From positions 6,796,279 to 6,860,278 of the forward strand of contig OZ020622.1 in NCBI GenBank assembly GCA_963971575.1: a stretch of 64,000 nt of DNA. Direction: 5' to 3'. This DNA is from Liopterus haemorrhoidalis. Its lineage: Eukaryota; Arthropoda; Insecta; Coleoptera; Dytiscidae. Below are positions 9,197-20,402 of the stretch, piece after piece (position 1 is the stretch's first letter; the number at the start of each line of letters is the position of its first letter). Under the pieces are notes generated by a model. That model was not told the DNA's origin. It made no database searches and saw nothing but the letters and a program-made list of their open reading frames with translations. The position numbers and the translations under genes are program-made.

Positions 9197-12168
9197 TGTT
9201 ACGGGCTATCCTAGCCGAAACACAGCGCTTTAAAATCTAGTTAGACGATAACCTACCTTCGTACGGAAAACTTATTCTAAGCTTATAAAAGGATACAGTA
9301 TGGGGTAATTTTGTGCAAAACCAACTGAATAGGTCCTGTCAACCCACTTAGAGGACAGCATTTATGACAACAACCACCGCATCTGCATCCGAATGCAAAA
9401 ACATACTAGAGATGTCACTTAATTTTGAGGTTAATTGTTTTTGACATTTCTATTTAACCTGTTTTGGGATATATACGTCGTGGAAACCTGGAAAGTACAA
9501 CAGTTAGCGTGCGGAATATGTTTGAATGATACACCTACCTTATATAAAAAAAAAAAAGAACAAGAAATTATAATCCTCAATAGTAAATAAATTTCTGGGA
9601 ATATTTGGTCGTAATAGCGCAACTAGACATATGTCTGCACTGACGATGCGCGAGTGGTAAACCCGGTAGAGGGGTGAGGAAAAAAGGTTATAAAACAGAT
9701 GGGAAGCCGCGTTTTGGCTCTCTTAAACTTACGAACAGTGGTGTTATCAGAAAAATTTGACCAGAAAGAAAAACTAACGGCACGTGCAGTGAAACTTCCA
9801 TGTATAAGCCTAGAGGAAATTGAAGGCAACACGGAATTCGTTTTTGCGGAGACTGCTTGGCGTTATACTGTCTTCGTAGGGAAGACACGGAGATATCCGG
9901 ATGAGAATTTTCTTTTCTGATCAAAAGTTCGGAGTTTAAGAAAACCATTTAAGCCACCGACCACGAGGTAAGGTATCACCTTTCTTTTATTTCCGCACGC
10001 GAAACTGTTGTATGGTCTCCAGTTTCACTAATTGTATTTTTAACTGTTATTCATACAGTGGCGGTACGATAGAGGCAAAAAATTTGCACAGTTGTGCCTA
10101 TTTGAGAGTATATATCGGCTGGAGGAATAATTTCTGAAGTTATCCGAGTATTCAACCGGTCGCAAAGGAATAAGCATCTTGTAGCGGAACCTTAAAACTA
10201 CATCACCGTCCAGAGAGTACATAACCTACTTATTGTATCTAGCCGTGGAAACAGGGAGATTGTTTTTGTCTGCAACTCAGATGAGTACTAATTTATGATA
10301 ATTGTTTGATGATTTGTAACAAAAATATCTTTATGAGTGTGGCGTATCGGACCTCCGGGTTGTGTTGAGGCGTAATACGTCCCCGTATAGATGTTTTTGG
10401 ATACACACTGATAATTTTGGCCATTTTTATGAATGTGTATGTATTGTACTTGTATTTTGAGTTGAGTGAGCACATGGTGCCACCCCTATTGTGAAGCATA
10501 TATTTTCTACGTCCTAAGGCCCTAAGCTACAATAAGTTGGACGCGCTGAATCGTGTTGGGGCGCGTAGTTAGTCAGAGCAGTCTCGCTCGGGGTTGAATT
10601 AGTTTATTTAATTGTAGATTCAGTCTGTCCGTAAGTCAACATTTTTTTTATCCCCTTGATAACTCGAGGTTGTGAATTAGTTCTCAAACACATGGGTTTA
10701 ACCCCTCTTTGTGAATATTCCCTGGCCGGGTATTCGTGTTAACTGCTTTTTCACGTTATCAAGGGTCGGTCTTTGTATTTGATTTGGGTGGATTAACGTT
10801 AGCTTCAGTCGGGCAGAACCTCAGCCACAAGCATTTCTTTTTTTTTATCATCATCGGCCAGGCCTCACCTAATTTTTCAGTAATTTAGTTGTTTGTTTAA
10901 AGTTATATTTCCGTAGAGCCGTGTGGGGTTGGGTGGTACGTTAACTTTTTTTTTCATCTCGTTAGAGATTTTTTTGTGTTAACGTACTACGGGTTTTCAA
11001 GGGATTTGAGAGGATTTTGAGAGTCAGTCTCTTGGCCTCCTTGGATATTTTATCACCGCGACTTCGAGGCCACTAGACTGGCTGGGTTTTCATTAAAGTT
11101 AAGGCGAGCTAGAAGTATAGTAAAAATTTAAATCGGGTTTTGAACAAGCGCTGGCTTTCCGATTCTAAAATTCTTCCGGATTTTTCCTAACGGTATTGCC
11201 AACCGGAATACCGTTACCATTTTTCAACGTAATTAATCACTGTGGTATAATATTCCTGTGCAAAACTTCACGCAGCCCTAGGGCAGTTGTAGCATAAGTA
11301 ATCCAATCACATGTTACTGGGTATTTATACCGCAGCACAAGTAATTCAGTTGTTAGTTTAAATTGTAATTAATTACCGGTTAAGGATTCAGTTGTTTAAT
11401 TTCCTTTGGCCACTCGTGAGTACTTAGTTTCTAAAATTTTGGATTTAACTTAGATATTTTGCTCGTAGATTAAATGATTTTTTTTTTGTATTAACTTTGT
11501 CGTACTCCGAGCTAAAAAGGGAATATTTAACTAGTCATTGATCTTGTAATTATTAATATTTTGGTTATAAAATTTTGCTTATTGAGTATTCGCTGTGCGA
11601 ATAATAATATTTATTTTGTTTATAGATTTTGCGTATTGAGTATTCATTTAGTGAATAATTTATTTTGTTTATAGATTTTGCGTATTGAGTATTCATTTAG
11701 TGAATAATTTACTTTGTTTATAGATTTTGCGTATTGAATATTCGTTTAACGAATATTAGTTATTCTGTTATTACCATTTGTTAGTTACTGATTTTTTTTG
11801 TTAATAAATTTAGTTATTGAAAATTTTGGTGTTTCTATCACGAGAACTCTATTCCTTCCCCTGGGGTTTTATTTTTCTTCCAGAATTTAGGGCAATAGAA
11901 GCGAAGTGACTGGCGCCGTATAAATTTTAGGCCGCACATCGACATTGATAATTACAGGACCACCCTGCATAGTCAAATCTACCTCTAGACTGGGCTGGCG
12001 GCCTTCTACCTTGCCCTGGACAGCTGATAGCCACTGGAGTCACTTCACAGTGGTTACGGACTTCATATTTTTCCCCATTTAGGTTTTTAGCGGCCGATCA
12101 GAGAGCTGAGCGGACGCTGGCGTATGCCAACTATATAACGCTGGAGTCTGGCCGTAATATACGTTATA
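9197..12168 (+). repeat. 3' LTR of the Gypsy element
   Basis: About 2972 bp. It matches 930-3899 base for base as far as I can read, except for one extra T in each of two T runs (near 11480 and 11800). It is followed by AAGT, the right copy of the target duplication. All hairpins and tandem units of the 5' LTR recur here. Confidence 0.93.
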
Positions 12169-12172
12169 AAGT

Positions 12173-12776
12173 TTACAAGTAATAAATTACACTTTAGGTT
12201 AAAATTGAATGCAAATTTAGAATTAGCGACCCTCCATCAGTCGAGTGTAATTTTTTGTCCAAGAATAAAAATTGGGGCACTAGCGGGTTAAGAACATAAA
12301 ACGTTTCATAAGATGTTGATTTATTTTCCGACAGTTATTTAATAATGTAGCTTGCTGATTGCCGATTCAATTGAAATGCATTTCTCCGAATAAAATGAAA
12401 TCTTTCTTCAATCTTATTCCATAATTTATTAATTTATTCTTTGTTCTATTATTCTTTGTTCTGAAAGACGTTCTGAAAAGCTTAATCAAGGACAAAAGAC
12501 AAAGAGGATTATAGAATTATCTTACAAATCTCTATTAATGCAACTAACCACAGTTTAATCTTGACAGATTAACAATATTCTACAGAATTGAAATCACAAT
12601 AAAACGATCAAGATCAGGAAAATTTAAACCTGTATTTAAAGGCCTTTGACGTTAGTTTATGCTTGAGTAATTGGTTGATACAGGTTAAATCTCATTGTGA
12701 AATGGGTTAACATATTTGAATATAATATGATCATTATAATTTTACCACAATGCCAGTCATCATATCAGGTTTAGAT
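12173..12776. other. intergenic, AT-rich, no feature seen
   Basis: About 600 bases with no frame of interest, no clear repeat and no recognisable element. Confidence 0.6.
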
Positions 12777-12892
12777 TACAGGGAAATAAATTTAAGATCG
12801 TAGTGCCACTGTGGTCAATTTTGAAACGTAGGTAGAGGGTAAAATTATAGGAATAAATATATTTTACAATATTTTGTGAACCTGTTTTACTA

Positions 12893-13639
12893 TTAGGTCG
12901 TCAAGGATGAAATTTGTAGAAAAAAAAGGCAAGGTTGATAACTTAACAAATATAAGGAATTATTTTATTCATCAAAGCATGCACCCATATTGTCTATACA
13001 CTTTTGCTATTTAAGCAAGTTGTTCAGGCTGGTGGTATAAAACACTGGCGGACGAGAGTCAATTCCTGGAAGGCCAGTTTTACAGCATTGTCGGAATTAA
13101 ACTGTTTTCCTATTAAAAAGTTGTCCAAATTGCGGAAGAAGTAGTAGTCAGTAAGGGATAGGTCTGGTGAGTATGGAGGATGATGAAGAAGTTCCAACTC
13201 CAATTCCTGTAGTTTTGCCACAGTCATTTGTGCAGTGTGTGGTTTAGCGTTATCATGCAATAAGATAGGAGTCGATTTGTTGACCAATCTCGGCGGTTTT
13301 TCTTTAAGTTTTTGCATCATTTAGTCTAGTTGGTTGCAGTATATTTCTGCTGTGATCGATGAGCCAGTTTTTTTTTGTTTTTAAGTTACCTGTACGAAAT
13401 TTGGCGAACCAATTTGATATTGTCTGCTGCGTAGTAACACTAGAACCAAATACACTATTAATGTTTCGCGCGGTCTGCGATGCCGTAGTTCCACGTAAGA
13501 AGTCATACTTCATAATAGTGCGAATTTCCAGCCGTTCCATTCTCACAAAATTTATTTAAAAAAAAAGTTTTTGATATTTTTTGTCGCCAATGTCAAATAA
13601 TAAGCTGTTAAAGTTCAAATTTCATCCTTGACGACCTGA
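12893..13639 (-). mobile_element. non-autonomous mariner nested in the MITE
   Basis: 747 bp with terminal inverted repeats starting T(T/C)AGGTCGTCAAGGATG on both ends and TA on both sides (12891-12892 and 13640-13641). It contains the head and tail of a mariner transposase, but the middle has been lost. Confidence 0.88.
13024..13546 (-). pseudogene. mariner transposase, internally deleted
   Basis: Read on the minus strand. The N-terminal part (13304-13546) is the helix-turn-helix region (TTQQTISNWFAKFRTGN). It is out of frame with the C-terminal part (13024-13320), which has LLHDNAKPHTA and HHPPYSPDLSLTDYYFF. The second and third catalytic aspartates are separated by exactly 34 residues, the DD34D signature of mariner. 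The segment with the first aspartate is absent, so the product cannot be active. Coding remnants of the C-terminus continue to about 12970 with stops. Confidence 0.85.
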
Positions 13640-13754
13640 TATATATTCCTATAATTTTACTTTCACAGCTATGTAACAATAACGTTAAGTACCCTCTACC
13701 TACGTTTCAAATTTGATCACCGTGGCGCTATGATCTTAAATTTATTTCCCTATA

Positions 13755-14380
13755 GCGATCCTTTCTTTCACCCATTATTTTTATTTAGCTAATATTTTTT
13801 TTGTGAATTGTCAGCTGGTTTCTTTTTTCTCCTATTGTTGGCTTTCAGTCTTCGTTAGATTATTTTTCAAGGAAAGGTCAAGGTCTTCAGGACAATGAAA
13901 CATGTAGGATATAGAAGGATAAAATTTCAATTTTTCACAGCCTTCTAGTTTAGGAAAGGAATCGATAGAAAATGTAAGACATAAATTTTTAGTCAAATAA
14001 TATACATATTTGATAAAGTAGCAAATAAAATATAGATAAAATGCAAATAAACAAAACTTATAACAAATAAATCGAGTGTCGTTCTAAAAATTCGCGACCT
14101 CTACATCAAAATGTATACTTTTATAATATAGAAATTACGATAGATTTCAAAAGCTTACTGCTACGCGTACAATAGTTGAATACACATGGAAACTGTACGT
14201 GATGGACCATAGATGTACGCATGAAAGTTACTGCGGCTTGAGCTTAAAACAGCCACGGCACGTGTAAGCACGCCAGGCAAAAAATATGATATTCCGCGCC
14301 ACTTTGGCAGATAACACTTAGCAGTCGGAGAAGCTAGACTCGTGTTTGACTGCTCAAATATTTCGTAATAAGGATTTCTA
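13755..14380. other. intergenic, no feature seen
   Basis: About 620 AT-rich bases between two mariner elements. I see no coding signal. Confidence 0.55.
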
Positions 14381-15735
14381 CGAGGACTACTTTTTAAGTT
14401 TTTACAAAAACTAAAAAAGAAAATTTTTTTTTTGGAACAAACTGTTTAATTGCTTTTCATAATATTCGCCTTTAAGATTTATACACTTTTGTATGCGTTC
14501 AAACCAATTCTCGAAACATTTTTTCCACTCTGAAGTTGGTATCTCAAAAACATGGTTTTCGAAGGCTTCAACAGCTTCTTGAGGTGATGAAAATCGCTGT
14601 CCACAAATTTTTTGTTTGACATTGGGGAACCAACAAAAGTCGTTCGGGGGTAAATCATGTGAAAACGGGTGATGAGACATTACTTCGATTTTTTTTTTCC
14701 TTCAAATAATAAATTTAAACTCTTAGATTAACAGACGATAAATTATTTTAAAAATATCATTCATTTTTCCGTGATTACTACAAAGCAAAATTTGTCCTAC
14801 ACACTCAGCATGACACCTGTACTTATTATATACACACGAAACCCTGCAATGTGTGTAAATTCACACTTCACATCAATTTTCGCTACGTGCTGTGTGGGAG
14901 CTTGCACTGTCATGATGAAGAATGATGCGATGTTTTTGATTGTTTTTCCTGATTTTGTCAAAGATTCCTGGCAAACAAATTGTTGTATACCATTCAGCAT
15001 TAACTGTTCTCCGATCCTCTAAAGTAATAGTTGCGACATGTCCAGTACAACCAAAGAAACAAGCGATCATTTTCTGGGAAGTGCTTCGTGAATAAACAAC
15101 CTTTGTGTGTTTCGGTTCATCTTGGAAGACCAAAACAGTGGATTGTTGCGTATTCCCTTACACCAATCAATACAAGCCTTTTTTTGAGCTTCGGTCAAAT
15201 TATGCGGTATCTATCGGGAACATTTTTCACAGCAAAATGTTAATACAAAATCGAATTTATTTCAGTCTGAGATATGCTAAAGGATGCCTCTATCTCACGG
15301 TTAGTCACATGCCAATCTTCTTCAATCATTTTGCGCACAGCATCGATGTTGTTTTTGAATCACAACCGATTTTGGTCGACCTTCACAAGATTCATCATTG
15401 ACGGACGCACGACCACGACGAAATTCTGCAAGCCAGTTGTAAGCAGTCTTTTCTGATGGTGCTTCATTACCAAAAGTTGAACGAAGCGAATCTATGCATT
15501 GTTGTTGAGTTAAGCCTTTACTAAAATAGTGAAAAATCATCCAACGAAAACCTTCACGAGTAATATCCATTTTTTCACAAACTTTTTAACGCTCACTGCC
15601 AACAAACTACTCGGTTAATTTATAAGCTGCCACTGATTTCACAATAACAATTGTCAAATTTTACGAATGTAGTAATGACACATTTTAATATTGCCATCTA
15701 GTGGTCGTTTGTAAACACATAAAAGGTAACCCTCG
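14381..15735 (-). mobile_element. near full-length mariner, decayed
   Basis: About 1355 bp, the usual size of a mariner. The termini are diverged inverted repeats: the left end starts CGAGGACTACTTTTTAAG and the right end, reverse complemented, CGAGGGTTACCTTTTATG. A TA precedes the left end; the right TA is a few bases away, so the exact right boundary is uncertain. Confidence 0.8.
14411..15570 (-). pseudogene. mariner transposase (SETMAR-type), multiple frameshifts
   Basis: Three pieces on the minus strand follow the order of one transposase. 15322-15570 is the N-terminal helix-turn-helix (KGLTQQQCIDSLRSTFG). 14873-15133 is the middle (KMIACFFGCTGHVATITLED, then EWYTTICLPGIF) and reaches the second catalytic aspartate in LHHDSASSHTA. 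14411-14680 is the C-terminus with LPPNDFCWFP carrying the third aspartate and ENWFERIQKCINLKGEYYEK. The stretch with the first aspartate seems deleted between the first two pieces. Several frameshifts make it non-functional. It resembles the mariner domain often annotated as SETMAR in insects. Confidence 0.88.
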
Positions 15736-16300
15736 TTTTGTAATATCGGTGATGCAAAAAATTGGCGGCATGTCCTAAAGGAGGTCAAGGCTTCCGCTGG
15801 GCTGTAAAGCCAATGATGATGGTGAAACTATTTGCGAACATACACTGAAAATCTGTGAGAAAACCATGAGTTGACCCTCGCTTCAGCGCATATTGTTAAT
15901 TTTATTTAATATCGTTACGAATATTCTGAAATTCTGAAATCTCGTGGCTGTTTACTTGGTCTTCATTTTAGCGTATTTATAAACCTACTCTACATATTTG
16001 AAGCGGTGACGTCATACATGGGGAAGAATTTGAATATGTAAGTGGCAAAGATCTATCTGGCACGATTGACGTGAACTGACATAGAAGTATTTCACTATAT
16101 CATGCCAGCATAACTTTAAAAATATGAGATTTATATTTGAAATATATAACAAAATATGATATATTACATTTCTTTACAGGTATTTCACATATTTCTACTA
16201 TTCAAGTCAAAAATTTAATTTTATTTCAACTATTCATGTACTGGTAGGTACATAACAAAAATATAACCATTATAAGAGAAGCTAACAACATATAACTTGG
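15736..16300. other. intergenic, no feature seen
   Basis: About 560 bases with no recognised coding or repeat structure. Confidence 0.5.
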
Positions 16301-16329
16301 AACTTGCAAAGCAACTGGTGAGTGTAATG

Positions 16330-16870
16330 CTTACGGTGGTGAGAACTGGACACTCGCAGTAACAGATAAAAGGAAAGTGGAGTCGTTTGAGTTGTGGTGT
16401 TACCGAGGAATGCTCAAGATCCCTGGGGTGTACAAAGTCACAAATGAAGTGGTGCTTCCGAGGATTGCAGAGAGACCGTGTTTGATGAACACTAGATAGA
16501 TAGATGAATACGAGATATGCCTCTAAGGATTCTTCTCTCCTAAGACGTTTACGCTAACCGGACAGAATACTTTCTGACCTCGTCTTCAGAGAGACGGGTG
16601 TTTTTATAAGTTATTTCAAGGCATTTCAAGGAAAAAGGGTAAAAATATTGTCCAAGGAATTGTCAAAGTTAAAGAAGAAACTCTTGCACACATTATCCGA
16701 CACACAGTACTAATCAATACCATACTGGAGAGCTCAGGAGATGGAACAAATTGTAGGGGTGGACCTAGACTGGACTACATTGGACAACTGATAGAGGAGT
16801 TGCCTTTCCTACGTCCAACTGAAAAGACTGAGCCAGGATCGAGACGCGTGGAGAGCTGCTTGTAGACAGC
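16330..16870 (+). pseudogene. LINE reverse transcriptase C-terminus, split by a repeat
   Basis: Plus-strand fragment of a non-LTR retrotransposon ORF2. At 16330-16490 translation gives ENWTLAVTDKRKVESFELWC and YRGMLKIPG with VTNEVVLPRI, the well-known region after the RT domain in RTE-like LINEs. After a 153-bp interruption (16519-16671) coding resumes with LAHIIRH and GGPRLDYIGQL. The lost gap in protein is only a few residues, so the interruption is a later insertion. Stops and frameshifts are present. Confidence 0.65.
16519..16671 (+). repeat. 153-bp dispersed repeat, copy 1
   Basis: Starts GCCTCTAAGGATTC and ends CAAAGTTA. A close copy in the same orientation lies at 17293-17445. Both contain TACTTTCTGACCTCG and GAGAGACGGGTG. 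This copy interrupts the LINE fragment around it. Too short and featureless to classify. Confidence 0.7.
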
Positions 16871-17292
16871 CCAGTACGTTACTTGTATTGTACCTTTTAT
16901 TAGCAACAAGATAGCGAACCTGTGATATCATATAAATTCTGATGTCAAACTGAAATAAGATTCCTGACTAAAGGAATCTCGAAATGTACTAGGTGTGAGT
17001 GTTATCCAGGGTTCATCATTACGATATGTGAATTAAATTATATTTATTAAAACTTACTAACCGACTGATCAGGCATCAGGTAATTAGTCTGGATCTCAGC
17101 GGTTTACTTAAGTTCTTAAAGGCGAAGGTTTACACACGTTAAGTAAGACGGTTTAAAATTAATGAATTTAATTTATTATAATATATTTTGAAATCTACAA
17201 GAGTAAGTTTCAAAGATTAAAATATAAGTATTAAAATAATGAAAAGATTAAAACAAATTTAATCGGATAGACCACCAGAATGCCGACACAGT

Positions 17293-17445
17293 GCCTCTAA
17301 GAATGTTTCCCTCTTAAGATATTTACTCTAACCGGACAAAATACTTTCTGACCTCGTTGTCAGAGAGACGGGTGTTTTTATAAGGCATTTCTAGGCATTT
17401 CTAGGAAGAAGGGTAAAAATATTGTCCAAGGAATTTTCAAAGTTA
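17293..17445 (+). repeat. 153-bp dispersed repeat, copy 2
   Basis: Same orientation as 16519-16671, with scattered substitutions. It is followed by a short tandem near 17538-17605 in which the phrase GCTCGATTCCCTCA occurs twice. Confidence 0.7.
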
Positions 17446-17759
17446 TTAAATAATAACTTTGAACAAAAGTCTCCTTGAACAATAAACCATAAAAAATATT
17501 TTTAAGTTACGTATTAAAACGTAACTAACGCAATAGGCTCGATTCCCTCAATAAGATAACTAAACAATAATTAAAGCAATAAGCTCGATTCCCTCAGGAA
17601 GAGTATTAACCTATCCATGAGTACTCTGTCGTCAACTAAAGCAACTAACAAGTCGAAGTACAGGCATAATTTCTCCCTGAAATCGTCGAACTATATAGAC
17701 TGAGTTCAAATATGTAAACACAGACAAATCTGTGTTACACGTCTCGCAACAAGAGGCTT

Positions 17760-18075
17760 TTCACCGCAAAGGAGGTCTTCATGGGTCCATCAACACTGGC
17801 CTATAAGAAAGCATGCAACAGCAGTTTCCTTCCTGCGGTTAAGCCTGCAAGACGAACCCCATGGTTTAATCTGCCTCAACTTCATATTTTGCATGCTGTC
17901 CCAATCGTGTTTCCATAACATCTGTTTCATAACATCATGTTTCAGATGACTCTTTGCGTCATCTGGTAATATGAAACTCACATCAATCATAGGTTTTTGG
18001 GAGGTGAATTTTGCAGCTACATCAGCCGTTTAATTGGCTTTAATACTAACATATCCCGGCATCCAATAGCTCTAA
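17760..18075 (-). pseudogene. LINE RNase H fragment
   Basis: On the minus strand, 17790-17990 gives LRQIKPWGSSCRLNRRKETA and VACFLIGQC, which corresponds to the segment after RNase H in Jockey/I-type LINEs (usual form LTRLRIGHC). Upstream, with frame changes, is a decayed version of the WxPGHVGIxxNExAD RNase H motif (about 18000-18075). No intact domain remains. Confidence 0.6.
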
Positions 18076-19262
18076 GCTCATTGATTATTTAATTTTATGA
18101 AAAGTTCATTTATAATCAGAACGAATTCTATTGTAGTTATAGAATAATATTACCTTCAGCGAGATATTTTTGTGGTGTAAATTTCAACAAAGTGCAGTTT
18201 TAATTATATAAACTGAAGGGAGATATTTCTTGCATTTTAGCATGTTTGAAATAAATTTTGAATGCAACCGTAGTTGAATGTAATTTACATAATAGTTGAA
18301 AACGGAAGAAGAAGAAGTAAAATGGAGTTCGGGTAAGTGATTTGCATGGTCTAGTGGCTAACAAACTCATTCTACTAGATAGGGATGTGTATTTCTTTGT
18401 GCGACAAAGAATTCTCTATGCAGAATGCAACTACAGATGCGGAATACTAAAGTGGCATTAATGGACTTTTTAGCTCATTATCTGTTCAACTGTTTTACTC
18501 ACTATCTTATGGACTTCATTGCCGGGGACTTCAAACCCAAAGTATACATCAGTGGGCTGTTAGTGGTACTATACGATCTGCTTATATACCTCTGTGCACC
18601 ATTAAAGAATTTGTTCAAGTTTTTCTAATTCGCTTTTCCACTGGGCACAAATTTACCTTGAAAATACAATTCTGCCAAGTCAACGATTTTGTTGTGTCAA
18701 AGATTCTATTGTAGATGTAATTTTCATCAACCTATACATTTTATGTTCAGTTGTTACCCAAAGAATTACTGTCAAAAGATCAGAAAAACTTCCAAGCTGT
18801 TAAGGGAGCCGCACAACCGTATAGTTTCTAATACAAAACTAACAATCCGAGATAAAATAATTATTAACAACCTATACATTAAAATTTGCACCGAATTTTT
18901 ATGTATCTAATAGGATATTTTTAACTGTAAAACAAAGCTGTCATGTAACTGTAAATAAACAAATTGCATTATAGATACCATCTTGTAAACCATTTGACCA
19001 CGCTAGTAACATAGAGATATATGACCTTGGACAGCGTTCACAATTTCTCGATGTGTTTTTAGATGACACTAATATCGCACAGAATACTTACAGCGCCGCA
19101 GTTTAAATATTGAGCCACTTGAGTTTTGAATTTTGTGTGTGCTAAGAGTTTTTAATTTTGTTTTTTTAATATCATGAAAGTAAATTGGTATAGACATGGA
19201 CAACTACAGGAAAATACAGTTTACAACTGTATTAGTTAATTTTAAGTGAAATATTAATTTAC
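18076..19262. other. intergenic, no gene recognised
   Basis: About 1.2 kb, AT-rich. A string resembling a tRNA A-box (TGGTCTAGTGGC, ~18348) occurs without a matching B-box, so I do not call a SINE. Two short open frames (18425-18628, 18689-18910) have no recognisable domain. Confidence 0.5.
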
Positions 19263-19708
19263 AAGTCGGCGGGTTCTAAATAAGGGACAAAAAACGCAAC
19301 CCGCAACACACTCTCAACCGGAAATCCCAACTTGGCCTGGGAACTTTTTGTAGACCGTGGGAATTTTTTTATCAGTGCAGCATTCTTTGATGTTGCCGAC
19401 ATCTAGCCAGGTGTTAATTATAGGTGTGTAATCAGGTACCTGATAAAATCAGTTACCAGATTAGGTGTGTAATCAGATACCTGATAAAATCAGATAATCA
19501 TGATAAAATCATGATAAAATCAGGTCACCTGATTACACACTTGTAACTAACACCTGGCCAAATGTCGGCAGCATCAAAGAATGCCGCACTGATAAAAAAA
19601 TTCCCACGTTCTACAAAAAATTCCCAGGCCAAGTCGAGATTTCTGGTTGAAATGTGTTGCGGGTTGCGTTTTTTGCCCCTGATCCAGAACCAACTATCCC
19701 TCCTACTT
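19263..19708. mobile_element. foldback element, copy 1
   Basis: Long inverted-repeat element of about 446 bp. The left arm (to ~19440) and right arm (from ~19540) are inverted copies over roughly 150 bp, including GACAAAAAACGCAACCCGC near the end. The centre consists of repeated (TGTGTAATCAG, CCTGATAAAATCAG) modules. No coding capacity. It shares its outer ~60 bp with the element at 21539-22152. The target duplication is unclear; TTACAA on both sides is a candidate. Confidence 0.8.
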
Positions 19709-19948
19709 ACAAGGCTTACAAAATCCTAATATCTTTGCTATTTGCATTTTTTCACTTGAATGAAAATTTGGGGAGTTATGGAGGGTCATTCTAAAACAAA
19801 ACTTTTGAAATATAACCTTATTATTGATTTAACAGAAAATGATATATGACAAAATGTGTTAATAATAAGAATATGTTATTAATATTATTGTTTTGTTGTA
19901 CATTTTTGTTGTAATATGTAAATATAAAAGAAAATAGAAATATGAATA

Positions 19949-20400
19949 CAGTGAAACAACGATATAACGGACCAATGGGGTGAGGGGGTGTCCGATATAG
20001 CCGAATGTCCGTTATATAAAAATAAATTTTATGAATAAGCTATTTATTAACAATCAAATAGAAATATATTATAAACGAAAGTTTACATTTTAATTACACT
20101 TTAAAATTGCATTTTATTCGTCTTCAGATGTGTCACTATACGCCCGTTGAGGAGAGTCGTCAATGTTTGTTTTTGAACTTCCTGGTTTCGGTAATACTGG
20201 TTTGAAAAATGTATCAAATTTTGCTTGGATTTTTGAAGTTTGTTGTTTCTTAATTATTAACTTTCTAAAATTGCGAATTCCCGTCCGCTACTCGGATGTT
20301 TCTCCGAGTGCGTAGTCACGTGCAGTTTACGATCGTTTACATGATGTCCGTTATATCCGAAGTCCGTTGTATCGAGGTCCGTTATATCGAGGTTTTACTG
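19949..20400 (-). mobile_element. pogo/Tigger-type non-autonomous element
   Basis: 452 bp between TA dinucleotides (19947-19948, 20401-20402). The ends are inverted repeats of the pogo type: CAGTGAAAC then ACGATATAACGGACC on the left, and GGTCCGTTATATCGAGG then TTTTACTG on the right. The inside keeps the last ~40 codons of a transposase. Confidence 0.85.
20114..20262 (-). pseudogene. pogo/Tigger transposase C-terminal tail
   Basis: Minus-strand translation ends KIQAKFDTFFKPVLPKPGSS followed by a serine/aspartate-rich acidic tail and a stop at 20114-20116. This is the characteristic end of Tigger/pogo transposases. The DNA-binding and DDE domains are missing, so it is a deletion derivative. 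Confidence 0.65.
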
Positions 20401-20402
20401 TA

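Larger units (their letters stand above)
930..12168 (+). mobile_element. Ty3/Gypsy LTR retrotransposon, structurally complete
   Basis: Complete element of about 11.2 kb: 5' LTR, lysine-tRNA primer site, leader, gag, pol in the -1 frame, polypurine tract and 3' LTR. Pol order is protease, reverse transcriptase, RNase H, integrase, which is the Ty3/Gypsy order. There is no env-like frame between pol and the 3' LTR. The LTRs appear identical apart from two 1-bp length differences in T runs, so insertion was recent. Both gag and pol are open with all catalytic motifs present, so the element may be active. The Gag domain (WNLKFSGD, ALIWYRAQR) reminds me of Blastopia/Mdg3-type elements, but that lineage call is tentative. 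LTRs near 3 kb are unusually long for the group. Confidence 0.95.
12779..13752. mobile_element. palindromic Tc1/mariner-type MITE, split by a mariner
   Basis: The two arms, 12779-12892 and 13642-13752, are inverted copies of each other over roughly 110 bp. They start CAGGGAAATAAATTTAAG on the left and, in reverse complement, TAGGGAAATAAATTTAAG on the right. Both ends are flanked by TA (12777-12778 and 13753-13754). Without its central insert the element would be a foldback of about 225 bp with no coding capacity. A mariner has inserted close to the centre of the palindrome. Confidence 0.8.

Noticed and set aside
18340..18400. tRNA-like A-box string
   Set aside because: No B-box within the expected distance.
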